A stretch of 64,000 bases of DNA. Source: Plectosphaerella cucumerina. Lineage: Eukaryota; Ascomycota; Sordariomycetes; Glomerellales; Plectosphaerellaceae. The notes below the pieces were generated by a model. That model searched no databases. It was not told the origin of the DNA and saw only the letters and a program-made list of their open reading frames with translations. Location: contig JAGPXD010000002.1 in NCBI GenBank assembly GCA_020746995.1, positions 3,348,001 through 3,412,000 on the forward strand. The letters run 5' to 3'. The translations under genes were made by a program, and so were the position numbers. Numbering within the stretch: position 1 is the stretch's first letter; every line of letters begins with the position of its first letter. This document shows positions 1 to 10,533 of this stretch, one piece after another.

Positions 1-584
1 TGTGCACTTCCATGCCTGTTGGGCAATTGGCTCACACTGGACCCGACGCGTCCGGTGCCTGCTTGGGTTTCTGGGGTATTGCGGCGGTGCAGTTCCTGAG
101 GTGGCCTCATGAGGAACCGTTTGGGAAGGCACGGCAACACGTACCTTCCCGCTCTCCGTCAAGCACTATCTGCCCAGGCACCTTCCCGTCCCCGATTGCA
201 CTCCCACCTCGGGCTCTGAAACGACCAGGCAGCATCACAGTCCCACGCATTTCTGTTTCCTGGACTGCTCGATTTCGTCCACTACCATACCAAACAGCAA
301 CACCAACTGCTGTCCAGCCCCTCCCATCCCGACTAGAACCCATACCTTGGTAATCGCCTGGGCGCTGATCATCTGCAACCGCTTGGTATTTTCCAGCCCA
401 TCATCTTGTCTTCCCACCTGTTCAGTTCTTGTCAAAGGCCCTCAAAACAACAACAATTTCACCGGCTGATTACGCCGATCTCGACAAGTGTGGCCTTCCT
501 GCCCTCGTCTCTGTCAAAGCTTCTGTGTTTCTCTGACGCCTACCACTCCCTTTGTCATTGTCAACATCACATCAAGTCACCACA
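1..584. other. 5' flank of the zinc-finger gene, no gene seen
   Basis: No open frame here resembles a known protein. The last 150 bases are pyrimidine-rich and end in a good start context (CACCACA before ATG), which fits a promoter plus 5' leader for the gene at 585. Confidence 0.5.
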
Positions 585-1479
585 ATGGCTTGCTGGACCT
601 GTGACACCTGTTGGAGGGACTTCGGCAGCTACTCCGCCCGGGAGCAGCACCTCAACGCATGCCAGCATCACGCACCCAGATATGAGTGCGACACGTGCAG
701 CCGTTATTTCGGCAGTCGAGCGGCAGTGGCACAGCACATGGATGCGCTTGATCATTGGGAAGACGACGACGACCTGCCTTACCAATGTGGATTTTCATAC
801 TGCTTCGACCGTTTCGAAACCGATGACGAACTCACGGAGCACTACATCGAGGATCATCGGTACTGCGACGAGTGTGATCGTTACTTCGACTGCCGGTTCA
901 ACATTCGCCAGGTGAACCCTCCCACTTTGCATGAACACCAAAGTATATCCCGGCCACTTCGCTGACCAATCCTGCCGACAGCATCTCAATTCACGCGTCC
1001 ACCGTGACGAAACCGCCAAGTGTCCCTTCTGTGGAGTAGGGCACGTCTCGGCCTCTGGCGTCATGGGCCACCTCGAAGGCGGCCAGTGCCAGCGGGCGCC
1101 GATGAATCGCAACGAAATGTATCTTCTGCTTCGATCGCGTGACCCTCTGGGGTACTTCACGAAGCACATTGCGGACTTCAAGCCCACCGAGCGATACGAG
1201 GCTACCGCGTCGGCGTTCAACCACAGGACCCGCGCTTGGCACTGTTACTTCTGTCACCGCGGTTTCAATTGCCAGAACGGCCTGAACAGTCACCTCAATT
1301 CACCCGTTCATCAGCAGACGCTGTATCACTGCCCGAACAAAGACAAGTGCGGCCGAGAGTTCACCACTCTCGCCGGTGTTTTCAATCACCTGGAGAGCGA
1401 GTCTTGCAGCTACATGCGGTTCGACGTCGTCCAACAAAAGCTGGAGAATATCACCGCGGGCATGGGACTTCTCAAGTAG
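585..1479 (+). CDS. C2H2 zinc-finger protein, about seven finger units, 274 aa
   Basis: Two exons, 585-911 and 982-1479, separated by a 70-bp intron (GTGAAC...CCGACAG, phase 0). Splicing joins a Cys pair (CDECDRYF) to its His pair (QHLNSRVH), which rebuilds a finger and confirms the junction. I count seven finger-like units; four are canonical C-x2-C...H-x4-5-H, such as CDTCWRDF and CYFCHRGF, and two end in Cys instead of the last His (HLEGGQC, HLESESC). There is no other domain, signal peptide or membrane segment. The ATG at 585 has a strong context and begins MACWTCDTC; an upstream in-frame TTG is ignored. Families like this in fungi could bind nucleic acid or protein. The target cannot be inferred and no DNA-binding role is proven. 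Confidence 0.85.
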
Positions 1480-2350
1480 CGCGGCGCATGGAAGGTCATC
1501 TGCCGGCTCCTGAGGTGCCGTCAGTGCCGATCCCGCCCCGGCGAGAGCGGAAATTATGCCTCGAAGGGCTGTCAACAAATTGATCAACACGACGTCAGGA
1601 AAATTCTCCTTTGGTTCCCCCGCATCATTGATCCCTGGCTTTGGCAGGGCCGGACAGGGGCAAACAGGGGCGGGCAGGGGGATGAAACGCCGTCGGGTGA
1701 TTGAAGGCGGGTTCTGGACGCGGTCTCGGCCCATGTGGCTCGGATGTTGGGCGCATTGGCGGGCACTGAGCCCTCTGATCGGGCGGGGGATCGTCCCGCT
1801 GAACCACCCTTCGAGGTTCTCTGTTCGCGTCCATCCAAGCGGGTGGCTGCAACGCCGCGATGGAGGAGAGAAGAGGCAGCCTCGGAATAGTCGCTCGGGG
1901 AAATGTTGGAGGAGGTCGGGTCATGTCGAAAACGTTGTGTGACAAAGGCGAGAGGGCCGAGTCAGTGATTAATATCAAGACATTGTCCGTCAGCCCAACA
2001 GACCACTCTTGGCCTGGCAAGCCTGGCAAGTCGGGTCGGTCGGTCTCGCGTAGGGGTGTGAAACGCATTTCCGTTAATTAAGCGAAGACGCTCGCGGCTC
2101 CCGCAGACAGGGATGGTCCATACGAGCGGGCTGCCATCCCATCCCATCGCCAATTTTGATAAAAAGGCATCGCGAGCCGCTGCGGGAGTCCCAGCGTCGA
2201 GTGTTCGGACGAGCCCATTCTTTTGCTCTCAACCTCTCACCCGCACAGTCGGTTTTTCCAACCGCATTTCGTTCTTTTCAGCACATCAACACCGACCGTT
2301 TATACACTCCTTTTCTCACTCATTTACCAAATCCCTTCAAGACCTCCAGG
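1480..2350. other. Intergenic, no gene seen
   Basis: 871 bp between two plus-strand genes. The distal part is pyrimidine-rich with a weak TATA-like stretch near 2298 (GTTTATACAC), about 50 bp upstream of the next start codon. Nothing else is supported. Confidence 0.5.
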
Positions 2351-4234
2351 ATGAGGTTCCAACTTTCTTTCCTGCTGCAGGCGACGGCGTCGCTGGCGCA
2401 GCTGACCTCGAGCATGCTCGAGAAGCACGTCGACTCTGTCACCCTCGGCAGCTCCTTCAACCCGATCCAGGAGTCGTACTGGACGGGCTACCCTCACCAC
2501 CGCAGGACTCCCTTCGCCGTGTCCCCCAACGGCGCCAGCGGCTACCTCGCCTACCTTGACGCCAGCGGCACGGGCGTGCACATCCAGCCGGTCGACCCCA
2601 AGACGTTCGCGTCCACGGGCACGCCCGTGACCGTGGCCGGCGCCAAGGAGGCCGGCGGTCTCGTCGCCCACGACGATGGTTTCGCCCTCCTGACCAACGA
2701 GCCCCTCCCCGCCGGCACCGCCAACGCCCCCGGCACGACCCCCGTCCCCGTTCTCTACCGCTACACTGATGGCAAGCAGACCTGGAAGACGTTCCTCGGT
2801 GGCCCCTCGGTCAGCACCAGCGCCGGCTTCGTTGCCTCCCCCGATCTCAACGGTGACCTCGTCTTCTCCGAGAAGGCCGGTTACTACGCTGCTTACTTCG
2901 TCGTCACCTCGTACTCTGGCGGCTTCTCGGGCCACTTTGGCGATGCCATCCGCTACGTCACCCCGGCCGGCAAGATTGAGCAGATCCAGGGCGCCTCGAG
3001 CGACTGGGGCTGCAGCCACAACACTGGTATTGCCTTTGAGGCTGCCGATGCCGCGCCCTTCGCCAGTCTGTGCGCCGAGGACCAGGGCGCCATCTGGCTC
3101 AACACTCGCACCCAGGGCATGGGCAACAACGGCGTCAAGGTGTCCAACGAGGTTACCATCAACGGCGGCAGCAACGAGCCCATGGGCGGAATGGGCGGCT
3201 CGTACAGCGGCCTCGCCCGCTTCTCCGGCAAGGACTCGTACATCTTCTCCTGGGTCTCCCGCGGTGCCGTCGATCTCTCGCTCAACGAGTGGATGGGCAA
3301 CGGCTACACCAAGTCCAAGCCCCGCACCACCAACCGCAACGTCGCTATTGCCCTCTTCTCTGACAAGGCCACCCTCGTGGGCGAGCAGGCCATCTCGACT
3401 GTCGGAGCTGCCAGCGGCGACGACCAGATCAACTGGATCACTTCTGGCTCGGCGGACCACTCCAACGCCCACGTTGCGGCCTTCAGTGGCGACGCTGCCC
3501 TCGTGACGTACGAAGAGATTGCCCAGCCGACGTGCGACTTTGAGGCCATGGGCTGCCGCGGCGTCTTCACCGGTACGTACTACCAGCTCGTCGACGGCGC
3601 GGGCAAGAAGCTCGGCGAGCCGGTCAAGTCTCTTGACTCGTTCGTGGCGGGAGACATGGTCACCATGGGCGATGGACGCATCTGCTGGCCTTACATCAAC
3701 ATGGACTGGCGCCTCGACGGCACCGTCCGCTCGCTGCCCAGCAAGACGGCCACCAAGGTCTCCTTCGCTTGCATCGACCTCGGCGGTGCCGGCAGCGTTA
3801 CTCCCCCTGCTGCTGAGGAGCCTGTCAACAGCACCCCGGCCGCTGCTCCCGTTGCCTCTTCCTCCGCTGCGGCCGCGGCTCGCCCCTCGTCGTCGGCTGC
3901 TGCGCCTCCCGCCGCCGCCACCACCCCCGCCGTTGAGGTGCCCGTCCCCGCCCCCACGGCCGCTGACGTCGAGGTCGAGGAGACCCCCGCCGCCTCCTCG
4001 GCCCCGGTCGCCGTTGCCTCGTCCGCCCTCCCCGTCGGCGGAAGCGACGACATCTCGGCCTCGTCCGCCGCGCCCATCACGCCCCCCGCGGCCAGCAGCG
4101 AGCCTGCTGCCGTCCCGGCGCCTAGCCAGGCTGCTCCCTCCTCGGCGGCTCCCGTCCCCACGACGTCGGCCAAGGTGTGCCCTCCCCGCACCCGCCGCAC
4201 CGTGACGCAGACCGTGTACGTCACGCGTTCTTAA
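2351..4234 (+). CDS. Secreted protein of unknown function with Ser/Ala/Pro-rich C-terminal region, 627 aa
   Basis: Single exon. The start at 2351 gives a classical signal peptide (MRFQLSFLLQATASLAQ); the open frame continues upstream but without a better ATG. Residues about 25-480 form a Gly-rich, probably all-beta ectodomain with repeated strand-turn blocks (VSRGAVDLSLNEWMG; NVAIALFSD; SNAHVAAFSGDAALVTYEE), reminiscent of a beta-propeller, though I recognise no named family. Few Cys are present (WGCSHN, CDFEAMGC, GRICW). Residues about 485-605 are low-complexity Ser/Ala/Pro/Val, a likely O-glycosylated spacer. The protein ends in a basic Thr/Val-rich tail (TVTQTVYVTRS) with no GPI or transmembrane tail. 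Export is well supported; wall or extracellular location is inferred and the activity is unknown. Confidence 0.8.
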   Translation: MRFQLSFLLQATASLAQLTSSMLEKHVDSVTLGSSFNPIQESYWTGYPHHRRTPFAVSPNGASGYLAYLDASGTGVHIQPVDPKTFASTGTPVTVAGAKEAGGLVAHDDGFALLTNEPLPAGTANAPGTTPVPVLYRYTDGKQTWKTFLGGPSVSTSAGFVASPDLNGDLVFSEKAGYYAAYFVVTSYSGGFSGHFGDAIRYVTPAGKIEQIQGASSDWGCSHNTGIAFEAADAAPFASLCAEDQGAIWLNTRTQGMGNNGVKVSNEVTINGGSNEPMGGMGGSYSGLARFSGKDSYIFSWVSRGAVDLSLNEWMGNGYTKSKPRTTNRNVAIALFSDKATLVGEQAISTVGAASGDDQINWITSGSADHSNAHVAAFSGDAALVTYEEIAQPTCDFEAMGCRGVFTGTYYQLVDGAGKKLGEPVKSLDSFVAGDMVTMGDGRICWPYINMDWRLDGTVRSLPSKTATKVSFACIDLGGAGSVTPPAAEEPVNSTPAAAPVASSSAAAAARPSSSAAAPPAAATTPAVEVPVPAPTAADVEVEETPAASSAPVAVASSALPVGGSDDISASSAAPITPPAASSEPAAVPAPSQAAPSSAAPVPTTSAKVCPPRTRRTVTQTVYVTRS

Positions 4235-4970
4235 ACGTGGTCAGCTTATGACATCTCACGTCACCGCGTCAGTCTTGGCTGGCGCGGGCCAAGATGACGC
4301 ATCGCCTTCATGTATATATATTTGTCCGAGACAGAACATGAAATCTAGGCGGGGCGTTCGACAAGAGCGACGTCCCGGCTGTACTTACTCTGCACTGCTG
4401 CGTTGCTTCAACTTTCCCGGGCTGCATGTTGGTTGGGTGGCGTGATGGTGTCATGGTGTGTGTGCTTTCAGCCGGTGGGATTACGGCCTGTCGTGAGCTC
4501 CCAATCCGCGCATGATTTTTCCCAACGCTCACCGCGCATCAGATTGAAGTCCAGTCGGTGAGCTTCCTCGCTGCAAATTTTCCGACCGCGTATAGTCCCC
4601 CCTCCCCCCGTTGTGCTGCACTTCAACATGACGATCCCCCATACTGGCCCTGGATCGCAGTGCTGCGGTGCGACAACCCGGCGAATGGCATTACACTGCT
4701 TCCCGAAGCGGGGACCTGACTAATCTCCTCATCGGAGCCTATGGCGGGGTCCGACGCTCCCCGAAGAGGAAAGCCAGGTCTGGTACCTTCCCGTCGGGAC
4801 GCACGCGCTTCGGGCCCGAAAAGTGAAAGAGGGGATTTTCAGGAAGGGAAGGGACGGGTCGGGTGGTGGAAGCGAAGCGACGGCGCCGCCGGACCCTGAT
4901 TGAGCTGCCCGGGTTGCCCAGGAGGCGGACATCATGTGGCCTGCCCAGCGCGCGCCAGGACAGCCCAGGG
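4235..4970. other. Intergenic, no gene seen
   Basis: No coding signal. Presumably the 3' end of the secreted-protein gene followed by the upstream control region of the reductase gene. Confidence 0.45.
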
Positions 4971-4971
4971 G

Positions 4972-4978
4972 TATAAAT
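4972..4978 (+). promoter_or_regulatory. TATA box of the reductase gene
   Basis: TATAAAT lies 210 bp upstream of the ATG at 5188. It is followed by pyrimidine-rich leader sequence containing a (CCTCA)n tract at about 5009-5030 and a (CCCG)n tract at about 5029-5051. The position is reasonable for a fungal promoter with a long leader. Confidence 0.55.
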
Positions 4979-5187
4979 GTCAGATTGGTCCCCTAATCTC
5001 TCCCATTCACCTCACCTCACCTCACCTCCCCCGCCCGCCCGCCCGCCCCGGTCCCTTCCTTTCCACAACTTCCGTTGCTAAGGAACTTGGAATCCTGCGA
5101 CAACCCGGCAATCCCGTCTTTTGCTTTTCAGCCTCATTGCAGTTTTGCTTCAGACACTTGCAAACGACAGACATCTTTATTCGCGCC

Positions 5188-6370
5188 ATGGCTTCCGCCT
5201 CGTCTCCCACCGTGCTCGTCACGGGCATCAACGGTTACATCGCCTCCGCCACCGTTCTCGAGTTCATTGCCGCCGGCTACCGAGGTGCGCATTGCTTCTT
5301 CCAGCTCCCTACTCATTGCTTCTTCCCATGGTCCATCTCGCTAACACCCACCAGTCAGGGGCACCGTCCGCTCCCTCGACAAGTCCCAGGCCATCCTTTC
5401 CGAAGCCTTCCGCGCCCACCTCGACGCCAATACCCTCGAGATCGTCGAGGTCCCCGATGCCCTCGCGCCCAAGGCCCTCGATGACGCCGTCAAGGGCGTC
5501 GTTGGCGTCGCCCACATCGCCTCCCCCGGCATGAGCGCCAAGGACCTCGCCGATCCCGTCGGCGCCATCCACAACGCCCGCGATGGCACCACCAACGTCC
5601 TCTGCAGCATCGAGGCCCACGCCGGCCCCCAGCTCCGCGGCGTCGTCCTCGTCTCCTCCGTCGCCACGATCATGGCCATGGACAGCCCCCCCGGCTACCG
5701 CTACACCGGCGACGAGTTCAACGAGTCCTACATCGACATGACCATCGCCCTCGGCAAGGAGAGCCCCGTGCCCCTCCGCTACACCGCCGTCAAGGTCGCC
5801 GTCGAGAAGGCCTTCTGGGACTTCTTCAAGCGCACCGACCGCCCCGCCCCTGCCTTCACCGGCGTCTCCGTCAACCCCTCCTTCGTCATCGGCCCCGTCG
5901 CCGTGCGCCCCGAGGACCCGACCTCGCTGCCCCTGAGCGTCCGCAGCATCTGGCACATCCTGGGCGGCGGCGCCTGGCCCGCCGAGTTCCCCACCCCGGC
6001 TTTCGTCGACGTGCGCGACGTCGGCCGCGCTTGCGTCCTGGGCGTCGAGCGCGGCGAGCTCACCAACGGCCGCAGGCTTCTGCTGTCTGCATACAGGGGC
6101 TCTTGCCAGGCCGTCGCCGACATTCTGCACGAGGAGCTCCCCGAGCGCAAGGACAAGATCAGGGCCGGCACTCCCGGCGCGCGCTCGCCTGATGATGTCT
6201 CCTGGGGCGACGACGAGGTTGGCATGGACGGCAGCCGCTTCGAGGAGATCTCAGGCGTCAAGTACCGCTCGTACAGGGAGAGCGTTGTCGCTTCAGCCCG
6301 CTCGATGGAGCCGTACATCGCGGCCGGCAAGGATCAGGAGCTGGGCGATGAGGTTCCCCGCATGTTCTAA
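5188..6370 (+). CDS. NAD(P)-dependent extended SDR reductase (dihydroflavonol-reductase/Gre2-like), 370 aa
   Basis: Exons 5188-5284 and 5355-6370, with a 70-bp phase-1 intron. Splicing restores GYRVRGTVRSL, the second strand-turn of the Rossmann fold. The nucleotide-binding motif is T12-G-I-N-G-Y-I-A19. The catalytic pair is Y175-x3-K179 (YTAVK), preceded by the Ser strand VVLVSSVA. Length and motif order fit extended SDRs such as Gre2/methylglyoxal reductase and dihydroflavonol-4-reductase-like enzymes, which reduce ketones or aldehydes with NADPH. VRGTVRSL contains the Arg often seen in NADPH users. No signal peptide, so probably cytosolic. The physiological substrate cannot be read from sequence. 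Confidence 0.9.
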
Positions 6371-6556
6371 GCGTTCTGGCGTTTTGGTGTGTGTGCGTGT
6401 GTGTTTGGCCGCCCACTGAGCGACGGGCTGATGATGACGACGGGACGAATTGATACCACGTGCGGAAGTACATCACGAAGAGCGAGACAGCGAGAAGCAA
6501 GACAGCGGAATGCACAACACTGATTCCACCACATGACCACTCAACGCGAATTAGGT

Positions 6557-8009
6557 TTACCCGGCATCGCCTTTTAGTGTCTCGTTCCACGGCCGCCAGA
6601 ACTGGTTCTGCCAGCCCTGCATGCACTTGACCTTGTCGGGCGGACCTGCCCAGTCGATAGCATCGTCCTCCGGAGTCTGACGCCGCACGACGTCCGAGGT
6701 GAAACCCTTGAGGGCCTTGATCTTCTTCCCACCTTCGTCTGAGTACTCGAGACTGACAGACGGCACGACAGCGATCTTCCTATACCCACGATGCCACAGA
6801 TCTTTGCAGAACATCTGCGGCTCGCCTTGGCCGCACTCATCGGGGTGCACGTCGCGGAAGCGCAAGCCTTTCGGACCGAGGAGTGGCTTGGCCGTGAAGG
6901 CAGTCGCGCCGTTCCAGCAGGCGAAGACCTGGAAGGGTCGGGCGGCGGCAAGGCGAGCCTTAGAAGTTGCGTCATTCCAGAAGAGATGCCAGGCGCGGTC
7001 CCAGCTGCCGTCCGAGGGGATCTCAAAGAAGGAGTCGCCTGTGATGCCGCGGGCGACCCAGACATCATAGAAAGTCGGGTCGGGGCCGACGTAGGTCCAG
7101 TCCATGGCGCAGGTCATATCCGCGCTGAGGCGGCGCCGCTGGAGGGCGAGTTCGAGGAGGTCCTCTGCGCAGGCGGCGACATCGTTGACGAAGAGGACGG
7201 TGGTGTCGGGGGAGGCTTTTAAAGCCAGTGTAGAGTTGGTGTCTACGAGGGGCGCGAGGGCGAGGTTGCGCAGGGCGGCGAGTTTGGGGATGCGGGAACC
7301 CTTGGAGGGGTTGATGTCGGACTGCTGGTAGTGGTAGGCCATGCCGAGGGCGCGAAGCTCGGGGCCGAGGGCGGCGAGGATGTCACCTGTGCCATCGGGG
7401 GAGTTGCCCTCGACGATGGAGAGGGCGCATCGGTCGGGGCCCAGGAAGCGTGCGGCCTCGACGATGCTGCCGAGGAGGCGGGGGAGGAGGGCGCGGCAGT
7501 TCCGCAGGTCGAGGGCGAAGAAGTAGGCGAGGGAGGGGTCCTCGGGAGGAGAGTCTTTGAGGGACTGGTATCGAGTTTCGTTCAAGGGGGGACATTGGAG
7601 GTGGTCGCCCTTGGCTGTTGAGAAATCGAGGATGGCTGCGATGTAGGGCGTGATGCGCTCGGCGGAGAGGATGGCGCCTTTGTAGCAAGTTGTCAGTGGG
7701 CTGGCGACGCTAGGTTGAGGAAGGCTGCTGAGACTGACCATCTTTGATACCGGAGAGAGGAGTGTCTTTGGGTGGTGTTGGTGTTGGTGTTGGGGCGCTC
7801 GTCGCGATTGACGTTGCGGTCGACGGCGTGGTTGTTGGCGCGGTTGCCTGCGCCGCGTCGGACCCTGTGGAGTCGTCGTCGGACAAGAACGGGATGTGAA
7901 GCTTGGTGATCCGCGACAAATGGTCATGCGCGCGGTACAGTCCTGTCGCCAGCAAGAGGAAGACCAGCACCGGCACGATGAGGATCAAGAGCCTGCGATC
8001 GCGATGCAT
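6557..8009 (-). CDS. GT69 family alpha-1,3-mannosyltransferase (CAP59/CMT1-like), 463 aa
   Basis: Exon 1 is 8009-7739 and exon 2 is 7677-6557; the 61-bp intron (GTCAGT...ACAAAG) has an AAG acceptor, less usual than YAG. Type II membrane topology: a short basic N-terminus (MHRDRR), one transmembrane helix (LLILIVPVLVFLLLATGLY), and a Thr/Pro-rich stem (about residues 45-85). The lumenal catalytic domain carries CAP59/GT69 features: SIVEGNSPDGT, VLFVNDVAACAEDL, AMDWTY, FYDVWVARGITGDSFF, and HPDECGQGEPQMFCKDLW near the end. Family members (Cryptococcus Cmt1/Cap59) add mannose to glycans in the Golgi; acceptor and linkage here are inferred. It converges on the reductase gene with 186 bp between stop codons. 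Confidence 0.88.
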
Positions 8010-9052
8010 GGCGGAAAGGGATGGGCCATCGCAGACGCCCAGAAGCAAGCTGGCATTGAACACGAGGAGGTGGAAATGGAAGAGATGAGGAGGGAGGAGC
8101 TGTAGCAGCTGCAGGGGAGAAGAAAGTCAGCACACCTCCCCTCTCACCCCCGGCATGATTGACGAAGCACGACTGGATGCTCCAGCCGCCGAGGGCCCAT
8201 CATTTTCTCAACCTCAACCATCCACGGCGCGAGGTTAATTATGACCACCGGAGTAGCGCCAACGGCCGAACCAAACTGTCGGGTCCGGCTGTGTCCGTAC
8301 CCGGTCGCCTTTCCCGATGGCCCTCGCCTCGCCTTGACTGTGACTGGCACAGATGTTGACTTGATCTCTATTCTTTGATAAATCAGTAGGCCGACTGACT
8401 GTGGGTATTGATCGACTGAAGAGCAAGATATTTGATCCGCCGCGTGGATGGGTCAGGTAGAGCGTCCTAAATGCATCTATAGCCTTCGAAGAGATGTCCG
8501 CTTCATCGGACCGGCCGTCGGTCGCCAAAGATACTCTCTACCATGAGGCTGCGTCAAAATAGCCGCGGAGGGGTGTCGCCCCTGCGTTCAGTTGGTGAGA
8601 TCCAGGCTGCTGCTTGCTCTGGAACGCCTCGTCAACCACCTCGCCGGGTCGGACCCCGTGCCCGGCCAATGCTATGCCATTATCAAGCGCCCTAGATGGC
8701 CGAGGAACCCACTGCCAGAGCGACAAGCGGCCCTTTGTTGCCCGAGACCACTTTCAGTCCCAGTCAAGACTACCCTCCCCGGCCATGTCAATGCCACCAT
8801 CGTCACTATTGAAATGAGCAGGGGTTGCGTTTGCTTCCAATCCTGTCTGCATGGCACGGCATGAGGTGGGCAAGATGGACAGAGAGGGATATTGGGTACC
8901 CAACCCAGCCTTCTCGAGTCTCGACCTGGTGTGTCCTTTTGAAATCCCCGCCGTCCTCTTACCTACCCTCTTGTCCCTTTCCCTACCTCGTGGCCTCCTT
9001 TTTCGATACCGTACATCTCCTCTCGATACCTTCACGACTGAACACTGCCATC
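8010..9052. other. Divergent intergenic region, no gene seen
   Basis: 1,043 bp shared by two divergent genes that both encode membrane proteins. It should contain both promoters. No TATA box or conserved motif stands out. Confidence 0.45.
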
Positions 9053-10123
9053 ATGGAGCTCCGATGCTGGGCCTCCTTGCGCTGGCTTCTCCTCCTGTCC
9101 TTCACTTCTCCATGCAGCTGTCTTCCCCGAGCAGACTCTCTAATACCCATCGTCACAGTCATCCCCCATCCACCTCGTAACGACTCCGACTTTCTGCTGC
9201 TCCGGAAAAGGTCCATCACCACTGAGCTATCCACCTGCGGCTACTTCAAAGGCGACCCCGACCGCCCTCGCACTGCCGATACAGGCTAAAACTGCCGTAT
9301 CGACGTCCGCAACGGTCTTTGGGGCTTCTGTCCTACCTCCGTCGTCGCCGCCTCTGACTGCGGCCTCGCCGGGAGCTGCTACGACAAAAGTCGCTGCTCC
9401 ACTGGCTGCGGCATGACTGAGCGGACGGATCTGACCACCTTCTCCTGGTATGTCACGCTGAACGCTTCGATACGCCGCCTTTTTCGAGCTAACCTTGCCT
9501 CTAGCGAAAAGGACTTCTGCTCCATTGCCGTCCTGACCTTCGGCGTCGACCAGACCTACTCATACATAGCCTGCGGCGCAAGAGCAGTCACGGAACACTA
9601 CCTCGGAAGCCCGACCGCCGCCGCTGAACCGATAACCACCAGCTCGACTTCTGAGCCGGCCCCAACCTCCTCGAAACCGACCTCATCAAATCCAGAAACA
9701 AAGCAGGCAACATCAACAGCACCTCCATCCTCCTCTCTCCCCTCCGAGAGCCTCCTCTCTTCCGCCACAAGCAACCAACTCTCGCCCTCGGACATCTCTG
9801 CCCCAGCCTCGGGCGATACGCAGCAGCAACCTCAAAAAGACGCCGAAGTCCCCATCGGCGCCATTATCGGTAGTGTCCTCGGTGGCGTCGCCTTGCTCTG
9901 CGGTACCATAATCGCCGTCGTGTTCCTCCTACGTCGCAGATCTGCTCGCCCCCCATCTCGGGATGGCAACAGGCCCGCTCCCGAAGTCGGGAAACACACG
10001 CCCTCACCCGACTGGGATAAGCAGAAGCAGCACTATCTCGTGTCCAGCGGTTGGGGGCCGCAAGAGCTGTCGTCGGGCTACCAGCATCGTGGACCGAGAA
10101 GCCCGGTTGAGATGGCAGGATGA
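9053..10123 (+). pseudogene. Cys-rich single-pass membrane protein gene interrupted by an in-frame TAA
   Basis: The frame 9053-9447 plus 9505-10123 (57-bp intron, GTATGT...CTCTAG) would encode about 337 codons if codon 79 (TAA, 9287-9289) were sense. Order: signal peptide (MELRCWASLRWLLLLSF), then a Cys-rich ectodomain continuing without change of frame across the stop (LSTCGYFKGDP / CRIDVRNGLWGFCPTS / DCGLAGSCYDKSRCSTGCG / spliced TTFSCEKDFCSIAVLTFG). After that come a Ser/Thr/Pro spacer, a GxxxG-rich transmembrane helix (IIGSVLGGVALLCG) with basic stop-transfer RRR, and a cytosolic tail. This architecture matches fungal SKG6/Mid2-like surface proteins. The stop replaces the residue between Gly and Asn in a GY/C-type motif. 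I see no plausible intron that would remove it. It may be a recent nonsense allele, sequence error or readthrough. Confidence 0.7.
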
Positions 10124-10533
10124 GGGTGCGAGTTGGTTATGTGGTAATAATGAGTATAACGAGGAGATATGCTGCACATGATGAAGTTTCCAAGACAGTT
10201 CACGGCATCTTTGAGCATGGTTTATAATGCTGAAACCAGTCACCAAGTCGCCTTGCAAGCATATCCCTCGAAATTTTACAAACTGGTTCAAGCATCAATT
10301 CCTGGCTCTAGCCATCCATCCCATATGATCATCATCATCACACCCGCTGTCGTGCATATCCCATACCCAGCCCGCTCAGCGGGCTTGCGTGCGTGTCCTC
10401 CATGAAGCAAACCAGCCCCCAAACGCCTTCCCATGTGAACCCTCGATAGTAGCCCAAATGAAAATCCAGCGCCCCCAATGATACACGTGTATACCCCAAG
10501 GAAAAAGACGAAACCACATGCAGGAGACGGGCC
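10124..10533. other. Convergent intergenic region, no gene seen
   Basis: 410 bp between two converging genes; relatively AT-rich in its first half, consistent with 3' untranslated sequence. No feature supported. Confidence 0.45.

Noticed and set aside
2324..3472. 382-codon minus-strand open frame
   Set aside because: Antisense of the secreted-protein gene; Gly/Val/Arg-rich with no domain.
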